From an uncultured bacterium (GTDB lineage: Bacteria; Bacillota; Clostridia; Christensenellales; Borkfalkiaceae), in assembly GCA_934871445.1 (NCBI GenBank), contig CAKXBD010000055.1, positions 1 to 8,779 of the forward strand: a stretch of DNA of 8,779 nt, given 5' to 3'. Below, piece after piece: positions 1 to 7,263 of the stretch. The first letter of the stretch is position 1; each line of letters starts with the position of its first letter. A program made the position numbers and the translations under genes. A model generated the notes under the pieces. The model did not search any database. It saw only the letters and a program-made list of their open reading frames with translations, and was not told where the DNA came from.

Positions 1-242
1 ATGCGAATGACCAGCCGTCCGATTCTGAGGGGGGGGATCCCACTCCGCCTTCCGAGGGTGATGATCAAGGCTCCAACAGTACCGCAGAGCAAAATCAAGT
101 GATCGACGGCAATACTTATTATGGCGGCTCGACGTTTGAAAACGCCTATCAGGAGGCTCAGGAAGCGCTGGAAGGAAACGGGGAAATTCCCGACGAGCTC
201 AAAGATATTATCGAAGATTACTATAATGCAATCAAAAAATAA
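1..242 (+). CDS. C-terminal end of an acidic low-complexity protein upstream of moxR (5' partial)
   Basis: An open frame enters from the left edge (first whole codon at base 3) and ends with TAA at 240-242, giving 79 visible residues. Residues 1-32 are a linker rich in D, S, E, G, P and Q. Residues 33-79 contain a GNTYYGGSTFENAYQEA segment and end in the helical stretch IPDELKDIIEDYYNAIKK. From memory, C-termini of the form 'IPPEYRxxVxxYF' occur in large membrane or coiled-coil proteins encoded beside moxR/DUF58/BatA genes, so this may be the end of such a partner; that is an inference from a short tail. It lies 61 bp upstream of moxR on the same strand and is probably co-transcribed with it. 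An 8-G homopolymer at 29-36 lies in the linker; the acidic S/D/E-rich character is the same on both sides, which argues against a frameshift. The main domain is outside the window, so the function is not recognised. Confidence 0.75.
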   Translation, partial: ANDQPSDSEGGDPTPPSEGDDQGSNSTAEQNQVIDGNTYYGGSTFENAYQEAQEALEGNGEIPDELKDIIEDYYNAIKK

Positions 243-303
243 TATAATACGATAACCGCAGCAGAGAGAGCCGCTGCAAAAATTAGAAACGAGGAAAAAA
301 ATC

Positions 304-1305
304 ATGGTTACAGAAAAGGATATTGAACAGTTTTGCAAGCAGTGCAACGAAATTTTTAAGCAAGTTTCCCGCGACGTCATTGGTCAAAAGCCCGTCGTCG
401 AAGGTACGATTATCGCGATGATCGCGGGCGGAAACGTACTTCTCGAAGGGGTTCCCGGCGTAGGAAAAACCCGACTTGTCAGGTCGCTTGGCAGAGTGTT
501 TGATCTGCCCTTCTCCCGTATTCAGTTCACCCCCGACTTGATGCCCGCAGACGTCACCGGTACAAATATCATCGTCAAGGATGAAAACGGTAATTCTACT
601 TTCAAATTCCAGCCGGGACCTATCTTCAATAATATCGTCCTCGCCGACGAAATCAACCGTGCGACCCCCAAGACGCAGTCCGCGCTTTTGGAGGCCATGC
701 AGGAACATACCGTGACGGTCATGGGCGTTTCGAGAAAGCTTTCGGAGCCGTTCTTCGTCCTCGCGACGCAGAACCCGATCGAGCAGGACGGTACCTATCC
801 TCTTCCCGAAGCACAGATGGACCGCTTTATGTTCAAACTCGTCGTTCCCAATCCCAGTCTAGAAGAACTCATGCAGATCGTCGACATGACGCAAAAGACC
901 ATGGACGAAGTCGCGGACAGTGTCTGCAACGGGGAACAGCTTCTCAGAATGCGCGAGACGGCCAATCAGATTCCCGTGGCGGAAGAAGTGATGCGTTATG
1001 CCATGATTCTCACCTCTGCTACCCATCCCGACAGCGAGTGTGCGTCCGAAGCGGCAAAAAAATATATTCGCGTGGGAGCCAGCCCTCGTGCGGGACAGGC
1101 GCTCATTTCTGCGGCGAAGGTTATGGCGCTCATTAAGGGAAGATTTAACGTCGCTTACAACGATATCGAGGAATTGGCCTATCCCGTTCTCCGTCACCGT
1201 ATCAAGATGAATTTCGAGGCCATAGCGGAACGTATTTCGCCCGACGAAGCCATCAAGCAGATCATCGAAGAAGTGGACAAAAAATATAAAAACGGCAAGA
1301 AGTAA
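304..1305 (+). CDS. MoxR-family AAA+ ATPase
   Basis: A cytoplasmic AAA+ ATPase of 333 residues, the usual length for MoxR proteins. Visible motifs: Walker A GVPGVGKT (49-56), Walker B IVLADEIN (111-118) followed by the characteristic RATPKTQSALLEAMQE, sensor 1 ATQN (154-157) with NPIEQDGTYPLPEAQ behind it, the arginine-finger region MDRFMFK (172-178), and sensor 2 GASPRA (258-263). All nucleotide-binding and hydrolysis motifs are intact. The ATG is preceded by GAGG at 291-294, a good distance from the start. MoxR ATPases are known to act with vWA-domain partners, remodelling or activating protein complexes. Here the partners are very probably the DUF58 and BatA/BatB-like proteins encoded just downstream. 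The family assignment is secure. The substrate is unknown, so a specific gene symbol is not justified. Confidence 0.97.
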   Translation: MVTEKDIEQFCKQCNEIFKQVSRDVIGQKPVVEGTIIAMIAGGNVLLEGVPGVGKTRLVRSLGRVFDLPFSRIQFTPDLMPADVTGTNIIVKDENGNSTFKFQPGPIFNNIVLADEINRATPKTQSALLEAMQEHTVTVMGVSRKLSEPFFVLATQNPIEQDGTYPLPEAQMDRFMFKLVVPNPSLEELMQIVDMTQKTMDEVADSVCNGEQLLRMRETANQIPVAEEVMRYAMILTSATHPDSECASEAAKKYIRVGASPRAGQALISAAKVMALIKGRFNVAYNDIEELAYPVLRHRIKMNFEAIAERISPDEAIKQIIEEVDKKYKNGKK

Positions 1306-1487
1306 TTAAAAATCCGCAAATAAATAACAGATAGCAACGAAAGCATATATGAACAGCAAGAACGGCAAAATCTGTACGGGTATAAACGGCCGCGACGGCG
1401 AAGGTGAGCTGCAAGAGAGACAAAAGCTGTTCGGACGATAAATAGCTACAAAGAAATAAGAAGTAAATTAGGCATCGGAGCGTTATC
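1306..1487 (+). other. 182-bp gap between moxR and the DUF58 gene
   Basis: This A-rich stretch interrupts an otherwise compact operon. It contains a 30-codon open frame, ATG at 1349 to TAA at 1439-1441, with no convincing ribosome binding site and no recognisable protein character. GAACAGC at 1351-1357 is exactly complementary to GCTGTTC at 1426-1432, which could close a 68-nt loop. CGGCCG at about 1388-1393 is a short palindrome. No -35/-10 pair is convincing and there is no terminator with a T-run. GGAG at 1477-1480 is the ribosome binding site for the DUF58 gene. The region could be a leader or processing site, a small peptide gene, or the remnant of a lost gene; the sequence alone does not decide. 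Confidence 0.4.
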
Positions 1488-2387
1488 ATGAAAGTTTCTT
1501 ATTTGAACGATCAATTTTTCAGCCGTTTGGAGACATTGGCCCTGAATCTGAAAACAGACCTCGCGGGATATTTCGGAGGAAAGCACCTCGTCAAGACTTA
1601 CGGGCAGACGGTGGAGTTTTCCGATTACAGAGAATATCAGCTGGGCGACGATATCCGCCGTATCGACTGGAATTTATACAGTCGTTTCGAAAAGTACTTT
1701 TTGAAACTGTTCACCGATGAAAGGCAGATGCAGATTCAAATTTTTTTGGACTGCTCTGCCTCGATGGGAAAAGAAAATCCACAAAAAGCCGCTTATTCCG
1801 CCGCCACGGCGGCGGCTTTGGGTTTTTTGGCCGTACATAACATGGACAAGGTTTCCCTGTATCTGATGAAAGAAAACGTAGCGGAAAATCCCTTCGGTAC
1901 GATTATCGGCAAAAATTCCTTTTTCAGAGCCGTGAGCGTTCTCGACAATATGCAATTCAGTGAGGATACGGATATAGAAGCGTGCATTATGGGCTGTCCC
2001 AATATCGGTTCCAATAACGGATTGACCGTCATCGTTTCCGACTTCTTTACGGAAAGCAACTGGAAAAAAGCCGTTGACTATCTTTGTTATAAGCATAAAC
2101 AGGTGTTGCTCGTTCAAGTGCTTGCACCCGAAGAGGTTGATCCCGCCTATGACGGAAGAGTAAATCTGATCGATTCCGAATCCGTCGATTTGTCGGACAC
2201 CAAAAATATGAAAATAAGAATCACGCCCGCCATGCGCAAAGCCTATGCCGAGGCGTTGAGCGACTTCAAAAAGGACATTAAAACATTTTCTTCCAAACGG
2301 GGCGCCGATTATGTCTCCGTTTGCTCCGATACTCCGATTGAAAGGATGCTGTTCGGAGAGTTATTAAAAGTAGGTATCATGTCATGA
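1488..2387 (+). CDS. DUF58 family protein with vWA-like domain
   Basis: A 299-residue soluble protein with no membrane segment. The DUF58 signature is clear: VEFSDYREYQLGDDIRRIDW (42-61), followed by the conserved region through KLFTDERQ. It leads into a vWA-like fold with the MIDAS motif DCSAS (D88, S90, S92), a probable metal-contacting T161 in EDTDIEA, and the strand VIVSDFF with D185. Many DUF58 proteins carry N-terminal membrane helices; this one starts directly with the DUF58 region, so it should be cytoplasmic and able to meet MoxR. The start is supported by GGAG at 1477-1480, 7 nt upstream. Its stop overlaps the next start in an ATGA arrangement (2384-2387), so translation of the two is probably coupled. 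DUF58 proteins are typical partners of MoxR ATPases; the biochemical role is not established. The alanine-coding stretch near residue 104 holds a strong DNA hairpin, listed separately. Confidence 0.95.
   Translation: MKVSYLNDQFFSRLETLALNLKTDLAGYFGGKHLVKTYGQTVEFSDYREYQLGDDIRRIDWNLYSRFEKYFLKLFTDERQMQIQIFLDCSASMGKENPQKAAYSAATAAALGFLAVHNMDKVSLYLMKENVAENPFGTIIGKNSFFRAVSVLDNMQFSEDTDIEACIMGCPNIGSNNGLTVIVSDFFTESNWKKAVDYLCYKHKQVLLVQVLAPEEVDPAYDGRVNLIDSESVDLSDTKNMKIRITPAMRKAYAEALSDFKKDIKTFSSKRGADYVSVCSDTPIERMLFGELLKVGIMS
1798..1815 (+). other. Perfect GC-only inverted repeat inside the DUF58 gene
   Basis: CCGCCGCC at 1798-1805 is followed after two bases by its exact reverse complement GGCGGCGG at 1808-1815. 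As RNA this could form a 7-bp all-GC stem with a CACG tetraloop. A run of six T (1823-1828) follows about seven bases later, which makes it look like an intrinsic terminator within a coding region. It encodes Ala-Ala-Thr-Ala-Ala-Ala (residues 105-110) in the helix after the MIDAS strand, so the codons GCC GCC ACG GCG GCG GCT may explain it fully. The inverted repeat is seen directly; any regulatory role is speculation. Confidence 0.4.
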
Positions 2388-4360
2388 AGCTGTTAACTCC
2401 CTTAGGGCTTCTCGGCTTATTGGGAATCGCGGTGTTGATTCTCATTTATGTCATTAAGCCAAACTATCAGCAAAAAACAGTTTCCAGCACTTTTGTATGG
2501 AAATTGAGTCTCAAATACAAAAAGAAGAGACTTCAAATCAATAAATTGAGGAATGTGCTGCTCATTCTCTGTCAGGTTTTGGTCTTGACGGCTTGTGCAC
2601 TCATTTTGACGGAACCCAATCGGGTGGTAAAAGCGGAAACAGACCCATCGGAGGTCATTGCGATTATTGATTCTTCCGCGAGTATGAGGACTCAAAAAGA
2701 CGGGGAAAGCCGTTTTGAAAGGGCCGTGAAAAAGTCGTTGAGTCTTTCCGAAGAAGTATTTTCCAATGGCGGATTATTTTCCGTCATCTTGGCTGATGAA
2801 AATCCCTCTTTTTTGTTGAATCGGATTTCCGCCGCCGACGAGAACAAAGTTTCCGCCGCTTTAGAGGCGCTTTTGGAAGAGGACGCCTGTACTTACGGAG
2901 CGTCGAACATGGATGCGGCGATAAAGCTCAGTGAAAATATTTTGAATGAAAATCCCAAAGCGCAAATTTACCTTTATACGGATACGACGTATTCTTATGT
3001 TCCGTCTACGGTCAATCTGGTGAGTGTGAGCGAAACGGGAGAATGGAATGTCGGAATCTTGAACGCCCGAGCGGAAATGGAGGACAACTATTACGCTTTT
3101 TATGTGGATCTCGCCTGCTATGGGCAGGATATAGACGTGAAATTGACTGTGAGCGTCAGCGGACCGAATACATCGAGCAGTACGGAAAACGTCAAACCGA
3201 CTGAATTTGAAGCGATCGTAAAATGTTCAAAGGATAAGACCAAGACGGTGGTTTTCAAAAACGAAAGCGAAGTCGGCAAAGATACGGAGGACACCGTCTA
3301 TATCCCCATTCCCGATAAGAATAGAATTTATTCCTATCAATCCGTTCACATTTACGTCTCCGATTCCGAGACGGCGACGGGTTCATTGGGCGATTCCTTT
3401 TCGGAGGACAATACTTTCGAAATTTACGGCGGGCAAAAGGAGGTTTTGAAGATTCAGTACGCGAGTTCGCTTCCCAATCCCTTCTTTTCCGGTATTCTGT
3501 TGGTTTTGCAGGATAATTTCAGCGACCGCTGGAATATCCAGATAACCGAAATTCACGAAGGTCAGCAGCCCGCTCTGAAAGGATACGATCTCTATATTTT
3601 TGAGCATACCATGCCGGCGGAAATGCCGACGGACGGAATTGTATTCTTGGCCGATCCCAATAGGGCTCCCGTCGGTGCGGGTTTTTCTTTGGGCGGAATA
3701 TACAATTGTCAGGGCAGTGTCCCTTTGGTTCAGGAAAATTATCACGATTTAATTAAATATATCGATGCGTCGTCGCTTACACTTTCTTATTTCACTACGC
3801 TTTCCAGCTATGATGCTTCCTATAAGACTTTGCTCACGTGCAAGGGGGAGCCCGTTTTGCTTTTGAAGGACGAGAAAGAAGCGAAGGTTATAGTCTCTCT
3901 GTTCAGTGTACATAACAGCAATACGCCGATCGAATATGCATTTCCTGCGCTTATGTATAACTTATTTGAATATTTTCTGCCGGTCACGGTGAAGGGAAAC
4001 GCTTTTGAAGTCAACGAAAGCGTCTCTTTGAATGCACGGGGAGAAACGCTCGTGGTTTCGGGCTATGACGGTCAAGAACAGTTAGAGTTCGATACTTTCC
4101 CCGCAACGTTGAAGGTCAGTATTCCCGGAACGTATATCTTGACGCAGGTGACGGATTTCGGGAAAAGTTTATCGGAAAAAATTTACGTCAGAGTACCCAA
4201 AACAGAAAGCAATATTTGGAATGTGGCGGACAGTTTGCCGGAGCCGAACCGGAGAGAGACGGGAGAGGATTCCTACAAAAACCTCATCGTGTATTTCGCA
4301 GGGGCTTTGGTGGCGCTTCTCTTTATCGAGTGGCTGCTTCAATCCCGTGAAAGCATGTAA
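2384..4360 (+). CDS. BatA-like membrane protein: vWA domain plus GATase1-like region
   Basis: A 658-residue membrane protein. Its N-terminus resembles the BatA/aerotolerance-regulator N-terminal domain: membrane helix 6-24, a loop rich in Lys/Arg (25-56), and helix 57-76. The positive loop places the rest outside the cytoplasm. A vWA domain follows (about 91-215) with an intact MIDAS: DSSAS (D96, S98, S100), T170 in CTYGAS, and T199/D200 in YLYTDTT. Residues about 220-350 look like a beta-sandwich. Residues about 353-535 match the GATase1-like region found in such proteins, with strands LKIQYAS and YDLYIFEHT and the ending FPALMYNLFEYFLP. I see no clear Cys-His-Glu catalytic set, so it is probably not an active amidotransferase. 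A further beta-rich segment leads to a C-terminal helix (633-653). The start overlaps the DUF58 stop by 4 bp. The role is likely as a membrane-bound partner of the MoxR/DUF58 pair; the ligand is unknown. The symbol batA is withheld because orthology to the Bacteroides gene is unproven. Confidence 0.88.
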   Translation: MKLLTPLGLLGLLGIAVLILIYVIKPNYQQKTVSSTFVWKLSLKYKKKRLQINKLRNVLLILCQVLVLTACALILTEPNRVVKAETDPSEVIAIIDSSASMRTQKDGESRFERAVKKSLSLSEEVFSNGGLFSVILADENPSFLLNRISAADENKVSAALEALLEEDACTYGASNMDAAIKLSENILNENPKAQIYLYTDTTYSYVPSTVNLVSVSETGEWNVGILNARAEMEDNYYAFYVDLACYGQDIDVKLTVSVSGPNTSSSTENVKPTEFEAIVKCSKDKTKTVVFKNESEVGKDTEDTVYIPIPDKNRIYSYQSVHIYVSDSETATGSLGDSFSEDNTFEIYGGQKEVLKIQYASSLPNPFFSGILLVLQDNFSDRWNIQITEIHEGQQPALKGYDLYIFEHTMPAEMPTDGIVFLADPNRAPVGAGFSLGGIYNCQGSVPLVQENYHDLIKYIDASSLTLSYFTTLSSYDASYKTLLTCKGEPVLLLKDEKEAKVIVSLFSVHNSNTPIEYAFPALMYNLFEYFLPVTVKGNAFEVNESVSLNARGETLVVSGYDGQEQLEFDTFPATLKVSIPGTYILTQVTDFGKSLSEKIYVRVPKTESNIWNVADSLPEPNRRETGEDSYKNLIVYFAGALVALLFIEWLLQSRESM

Positions 4361-4377
4361 AGGAGGCTGAAAGAACA

Positions 4378-7173
4378 ATGCAGAATTTTAAATTTGTTTT
4401 TGACCAACCTCTTTGGTATCTGCTTTTGATTCCTGCGCTCGCTTTGACGGTCATTCCCTATTTCATGCTGTCCAAAAAGTACAGGAGAACGAGAAATCGC
4501 ATCGTATCGATGATACTTCATACCTTTATCATGGTCTTTGCGGTCTCCGTGCTCGCGGGAATCATGTTCACCTATACGGTTCCAAACAAAGACAACGAAA
4601 TTATCCTTTTGGTCGATGTCTCTAATTCGGAAGAAAGTGCAGAGGAAAATCGAAACGAGTTTATCAAAACGGTTTTGAACGACAGTCGGTATGACGGATA
4701 TACGGTCGGCGTCGTAACTTTCGGTTTCGACCAGCGATATGCCGTACAATTAACCGACGATATCGATGGAATCTACGATAATTATATCGCTGCGCCTTCT
4801 CCCGATATCAGTGCGACCAATGTCGCTGCCGCCTTGACCTATACGAAAGGTCTGTTCAAGCATCCGGAATCGGCAAAAATAGTCCTGATTACCGACGGCA
4901 AGGAAACGGACGAAAGAGCTGAGGACGTCATTTCTTCCGTTCTCGCACAGGGGATTAAAGTCGATACCGCGTATATTTCCTCCGAAGCCCAAGGAGACAT
5001 TGTACAAGTGAGCGGCATGGAGTTACCCGATTATCACGTAAACATCAATGAGGAGTGCTCCATAGAGGTAACGATTCAGAGCAAGCAGTCTCAGACAAAG
5101 GCGACAATTCAGTTGTCCGATAACGGTGAAATCAATTCCGAAGAGGACACGCAAACGGTGGATCTCATCAAAGGAACGCAAACGATATCGTTCAAGCATA
5201 CCTTCTTGACGGACGGGCTGCACAGATTGAATTTGAAAATCAGTGTCGACGAAGAAGAGGAATTTCAGGAAAATAATGAATATTATTCCTATTTTAACCT
5301 CGAAATCTTCAATGAGATTTTGATTTTAGAAAGGGCGGACGGAGAGTCGGCCGCTCTTCAAAAAATGCTTACAGAAAATAAGTCCTATAACGTGGACGTT
5401 AAGAAAATCAGCTCCGCAAAGGCGGAGGAATTGACGCTCAATGCTCTCCGCGAATACGATCAAATCATTTTGAACAATATCGCCAATGCCGATATGCCCG
5501 AAGGGTTCGACGAAGCTCTGTATTCTTATGTCTACGATTACGGCGGAGGTTTGTTCACCGTAGGCGGAAACAAAATTAATTCCGCCGGGGAGACGGTGGC
5601 AAACGCCTATAACCGTGAGGATATGTACGGAACTTTGTACCAGCAGATGCTTCCCGTACAGGCGATCAATTATACCCCGCCCGTGGGAGTGATTGTCATC
5701 ATCGACCTTTCCGGTTCCATGGCGGGAGATCCGCTCGAATACGCAAAGGCGGGGGCTTCTACCTGCGTTACGGGGCTTTCCGAAAGAGATTACTTCGGCG
5801 TCATGACTTTGGGTAAAACTCACACTACCGTTTTGCCTTTGACGCGCCGCACGGAAGAAGCTAAAATTCGCGCGGCGATCGACAGCATCGAAGGGGCGGA
5901 GGGCGAAACCAATTTTAATCCGGCCATAGACAGCGCGGGACAGCAGCTCAAAGCCTTGACCGCAGTAGATAAGAAGCATATTATTATCGTGACGGACGGA
6001 AATCCGACCGATTCGGGATACAAGGAAACGATTGAGAACAACTATAAAAACAGCGGCATTACCTTATCAATCGTAGGCGTCGATATGACCGAAGGCACAG
6101 ACAAAGCGAAGAAGATGAAGGAGTTGTCGGATATCGGACACGGAAGATTCCTTCCCACGACGAATCCCGCAGAGATTACCCGTTTGATGAGGGAAGATTT
6201 GGCTGCGCCCGAAATTACGGAAGTGATTCCCGAAAAGTTTAATCCGACAATTGCCAAGCCGTCTTCTCCCGTCGTAAAGGGGATCGAGGTCGGGGAAGGC
6301 GTCGAAGGTCTGAACAAAATGACCGTAACCCTCGACGGATTCTACGGAACAAGAGCGAGGAATGACGCGGAATTGATTTTGGTCGGAGATTACAACGTTC
6401 CCGTCTACGCACAATGGAAGTTCGGAAAGGGAATGGTCGGCAGCTTTATGTGCGATCTGAACGGTACATGGTCTTCCGATTTTATGGAAGACAAAAACGG
6501 AAAACAGTTTATTTACAATGTCGTCAATAATCTGATGCCGACACAGAGTATTCGCCCGAACGATTTTGAAGACGGAAAGGTTACTTTGACCGAAGAGAAT
6601 TATATCAACTATCTCAGCATCACGGAAAAGCCCGACGAGGGCGGCAGTATCAACGGACAGATCATTCGCATTCTCTCCGACGGAAGGGAAGAGGTCATCG
6701 CTTCCCTGACGGAAAATTCCGAGGAAAATTCTATCGGCTATGTCACGTCCTGCCTGAGTGCAAGCAACAATTACAGCAGATGCACGTTTGTCATCAAGCA
6801 AAGCGGAATCTATAAGATAGTCGTCAATAAATGTGATGCCGATGGAAACGTCGTCTCTACAACAACGCTTTATAAACGGTTATCCTACTCGAAAGAGTAT
6901 GATACTTTCTTAGAGGAAAGCTCGGCAGAGCTTGAAGCTCAGCTCGAACAGTTAGCGGGAAAGGGCGGCGGTTCTAAAATTGAAAATCTGGACGATCCCA
7001 TCGAAATTTTCGCTGACTTTGAGACCGACTTCCCCAAAGAGTTCGATCCTAAACCGGCTTTGATTATTGCGGCTATCGTTTTGTTCCTGTGCGATATTGC
7101 TGCTAGAAAGTTCAAGTTCAAATGGATTCACGAGCTTATTCGCGAACACAAAAATAAGAAATCGTCTAAATAA
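4378..7173 (+). CDS. BatB-like membrane protein with two vWA domains, one nested in a GATase1-like domain
   Basis: A 931-residue membrane protein. Helices at about 11-30 and 42-65 flank a basic loop (KKYRRTRNR), and a C-terminal helix (893-909) is followed by a Lys-rich tail; both point to an external central region. vWA domain 1 (about 74-205) has DVSNS (D80, S82, S84), T147 and TDG (172-174). A beta-sandwich spans about 206-308. A GATase1-like domain begins at about 311 (FNEILILERADGES, YDQIILNNI, GGGLFTVGGNK). It is interrupted by vWA domain 2 (about 435-605), which has IIDLSGSM (D443, S445, S447), T511 and TDG (539-541). It appears to resume at about 645-720 (FYGTRARNDAELILVGDY, QWKFGKGMVGSFMCDLNGTW). 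A further beta-sandwich spans about 723-835. Both MIDAS sites are intact, and no nucleophilic cysteine is seen after the GGGLFTVGG turn. AGGAGG at 4361-4366 supports the start, 17 bp after the preceding stop. This is the last gene of the operon before a hairpin. The likely role is a MoxR-partner vWA protein of unknown substrate. Confidence 0.88.
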   Translation: MQNFKFVFDQPLWYLLLIPALALTVIPYFMLSKKYRRTRNRIVSMILHTFIMVFAVSVLAGIMFTYTVPNKDNEIILLVDVSNSEESAEENRNEFIKTVLNDSRYDGYTVGVVTFGFDQRYAVQLTDDIDGIYDNYIAAPSPDISATNVAAALTYTKGLFKHPESAKIVLITDGKETDERAEDVISSVLAQGIKVDTAYISSEAQGDIVQVSGMELPDYHVNINEECSIEVTIQSKQSQTKATIQLSDNGEINSEEDTQTVDLIKGTQTISFKHTFLTDGLHRLNLKISVDEEEEFQENNEYYSYFNLEIFNEILILERADGESAALQKMLTENKSYNVDVKKISSAKAEELTLNALREYDQIILNNIANADMPEGFDEALYSYVYDYGGGLFTVGGNKINSAGETVANAYNREDMYGTLYQQMLPVQAINYTPPVGVIVIIDLSGSMAGDPLEYAKAGASTCVTGLSERDYFGVMTLGKTHTTVLPLTRRTEEAKIRAAIDSIEGAEGETNFNPAIDSAGQQLKALTAVDKKHIIIVTDGNPTDSGYKETIENNYKNSGITLSIVGVDMTEGTDKAKKMKELSDIGHGRFLPTTNPAEITRLMREDLAAPEITEVIPEKFNPTIAKPSSPVVKGIEVGEGVEGLNKMTVTLDGFYGTRARNDAELILVGDYNVPVYAQWKFGKGMVGSFMCDLNGTWSSDFMEDKNGKQFIYNVVNNLMPTQSIRPNDFEDGKVTLTEENYINYLSITEKPDEGGSINGQIIRILSDGREEVIASLTENSEENSIGYVTSCLSASNNYSRCTFVIKQSGIYKIVVNKCDADGNVVSTTTLYKRLSYSKEYDTFLEESSAELEAQLEQLAGKGGGSKIENLDDPIEIFADFETDFPKEFDPKPALIIAAIVLFLCDIAARKFKFKWIHELIREHKNKKSSK

Positions 7174-7184
7174 ATTCGGAAAAA

Positions 7185-7211
7185 GCCGTGCGGACTTTAT
7201 TTCTGCACGGC
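7185..7211 (+). terminator. Terminator-like hairpin after the BatB-like gene
   Basis: Bases 7185-7194 (GCCGTGCGGA) pair with 7202-7211 (TCTGCACGGC) to give a 10-bp stem, with one G-U pair and a 7-base loop (CTTTATT). It starts 12 bp after the TAA that ends the vWA gene. On the + strand only a short T-run follows (TTT at 7215-7217, after GCG), so termination may be partial. On the - strand the stem is directly followed by TTTTT (A-run at 7180-7184), which is the better intrinsic-terminator layout. Its position between the operon and the next gene suggests it ends the moxR-vWA transcript. Confidence 0.6.
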
Positions 7212-7263
7212 GCGTTTCCCTTAAAAGGTTTTAGACGCTTATCCCCCCTTCAAGGAGAATATT

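Noticed and set aside
1..102. Open frame starting with ATG at base 1
   Set aside because: It ends at a TGA at 100-102 and gives an Arg/Pro-rich peptide. The frame ending at 242 continues through the region with coherent acidic composition.
243..277. TATAAT at 243-248 and a 5-bp GCAGC/GCTGC hairpin at 258-277 before moxR
   Set aside because: No matching -35 box is found at 16-18 bp spacing, the hairpin is short with a 10-base loop, and A/T-rich intergenic DNA gives such matches by chance. An internal promoter for moxR remains possible but unsupported.
5326..5979. A 217-codon - strand open frame, plus similar ones at 6067-6801 and 283-708
   Set aside because: They lie wholly or almost wholly antisense to strongly supported vWA and MoxR genes and have no recognisable motifs.
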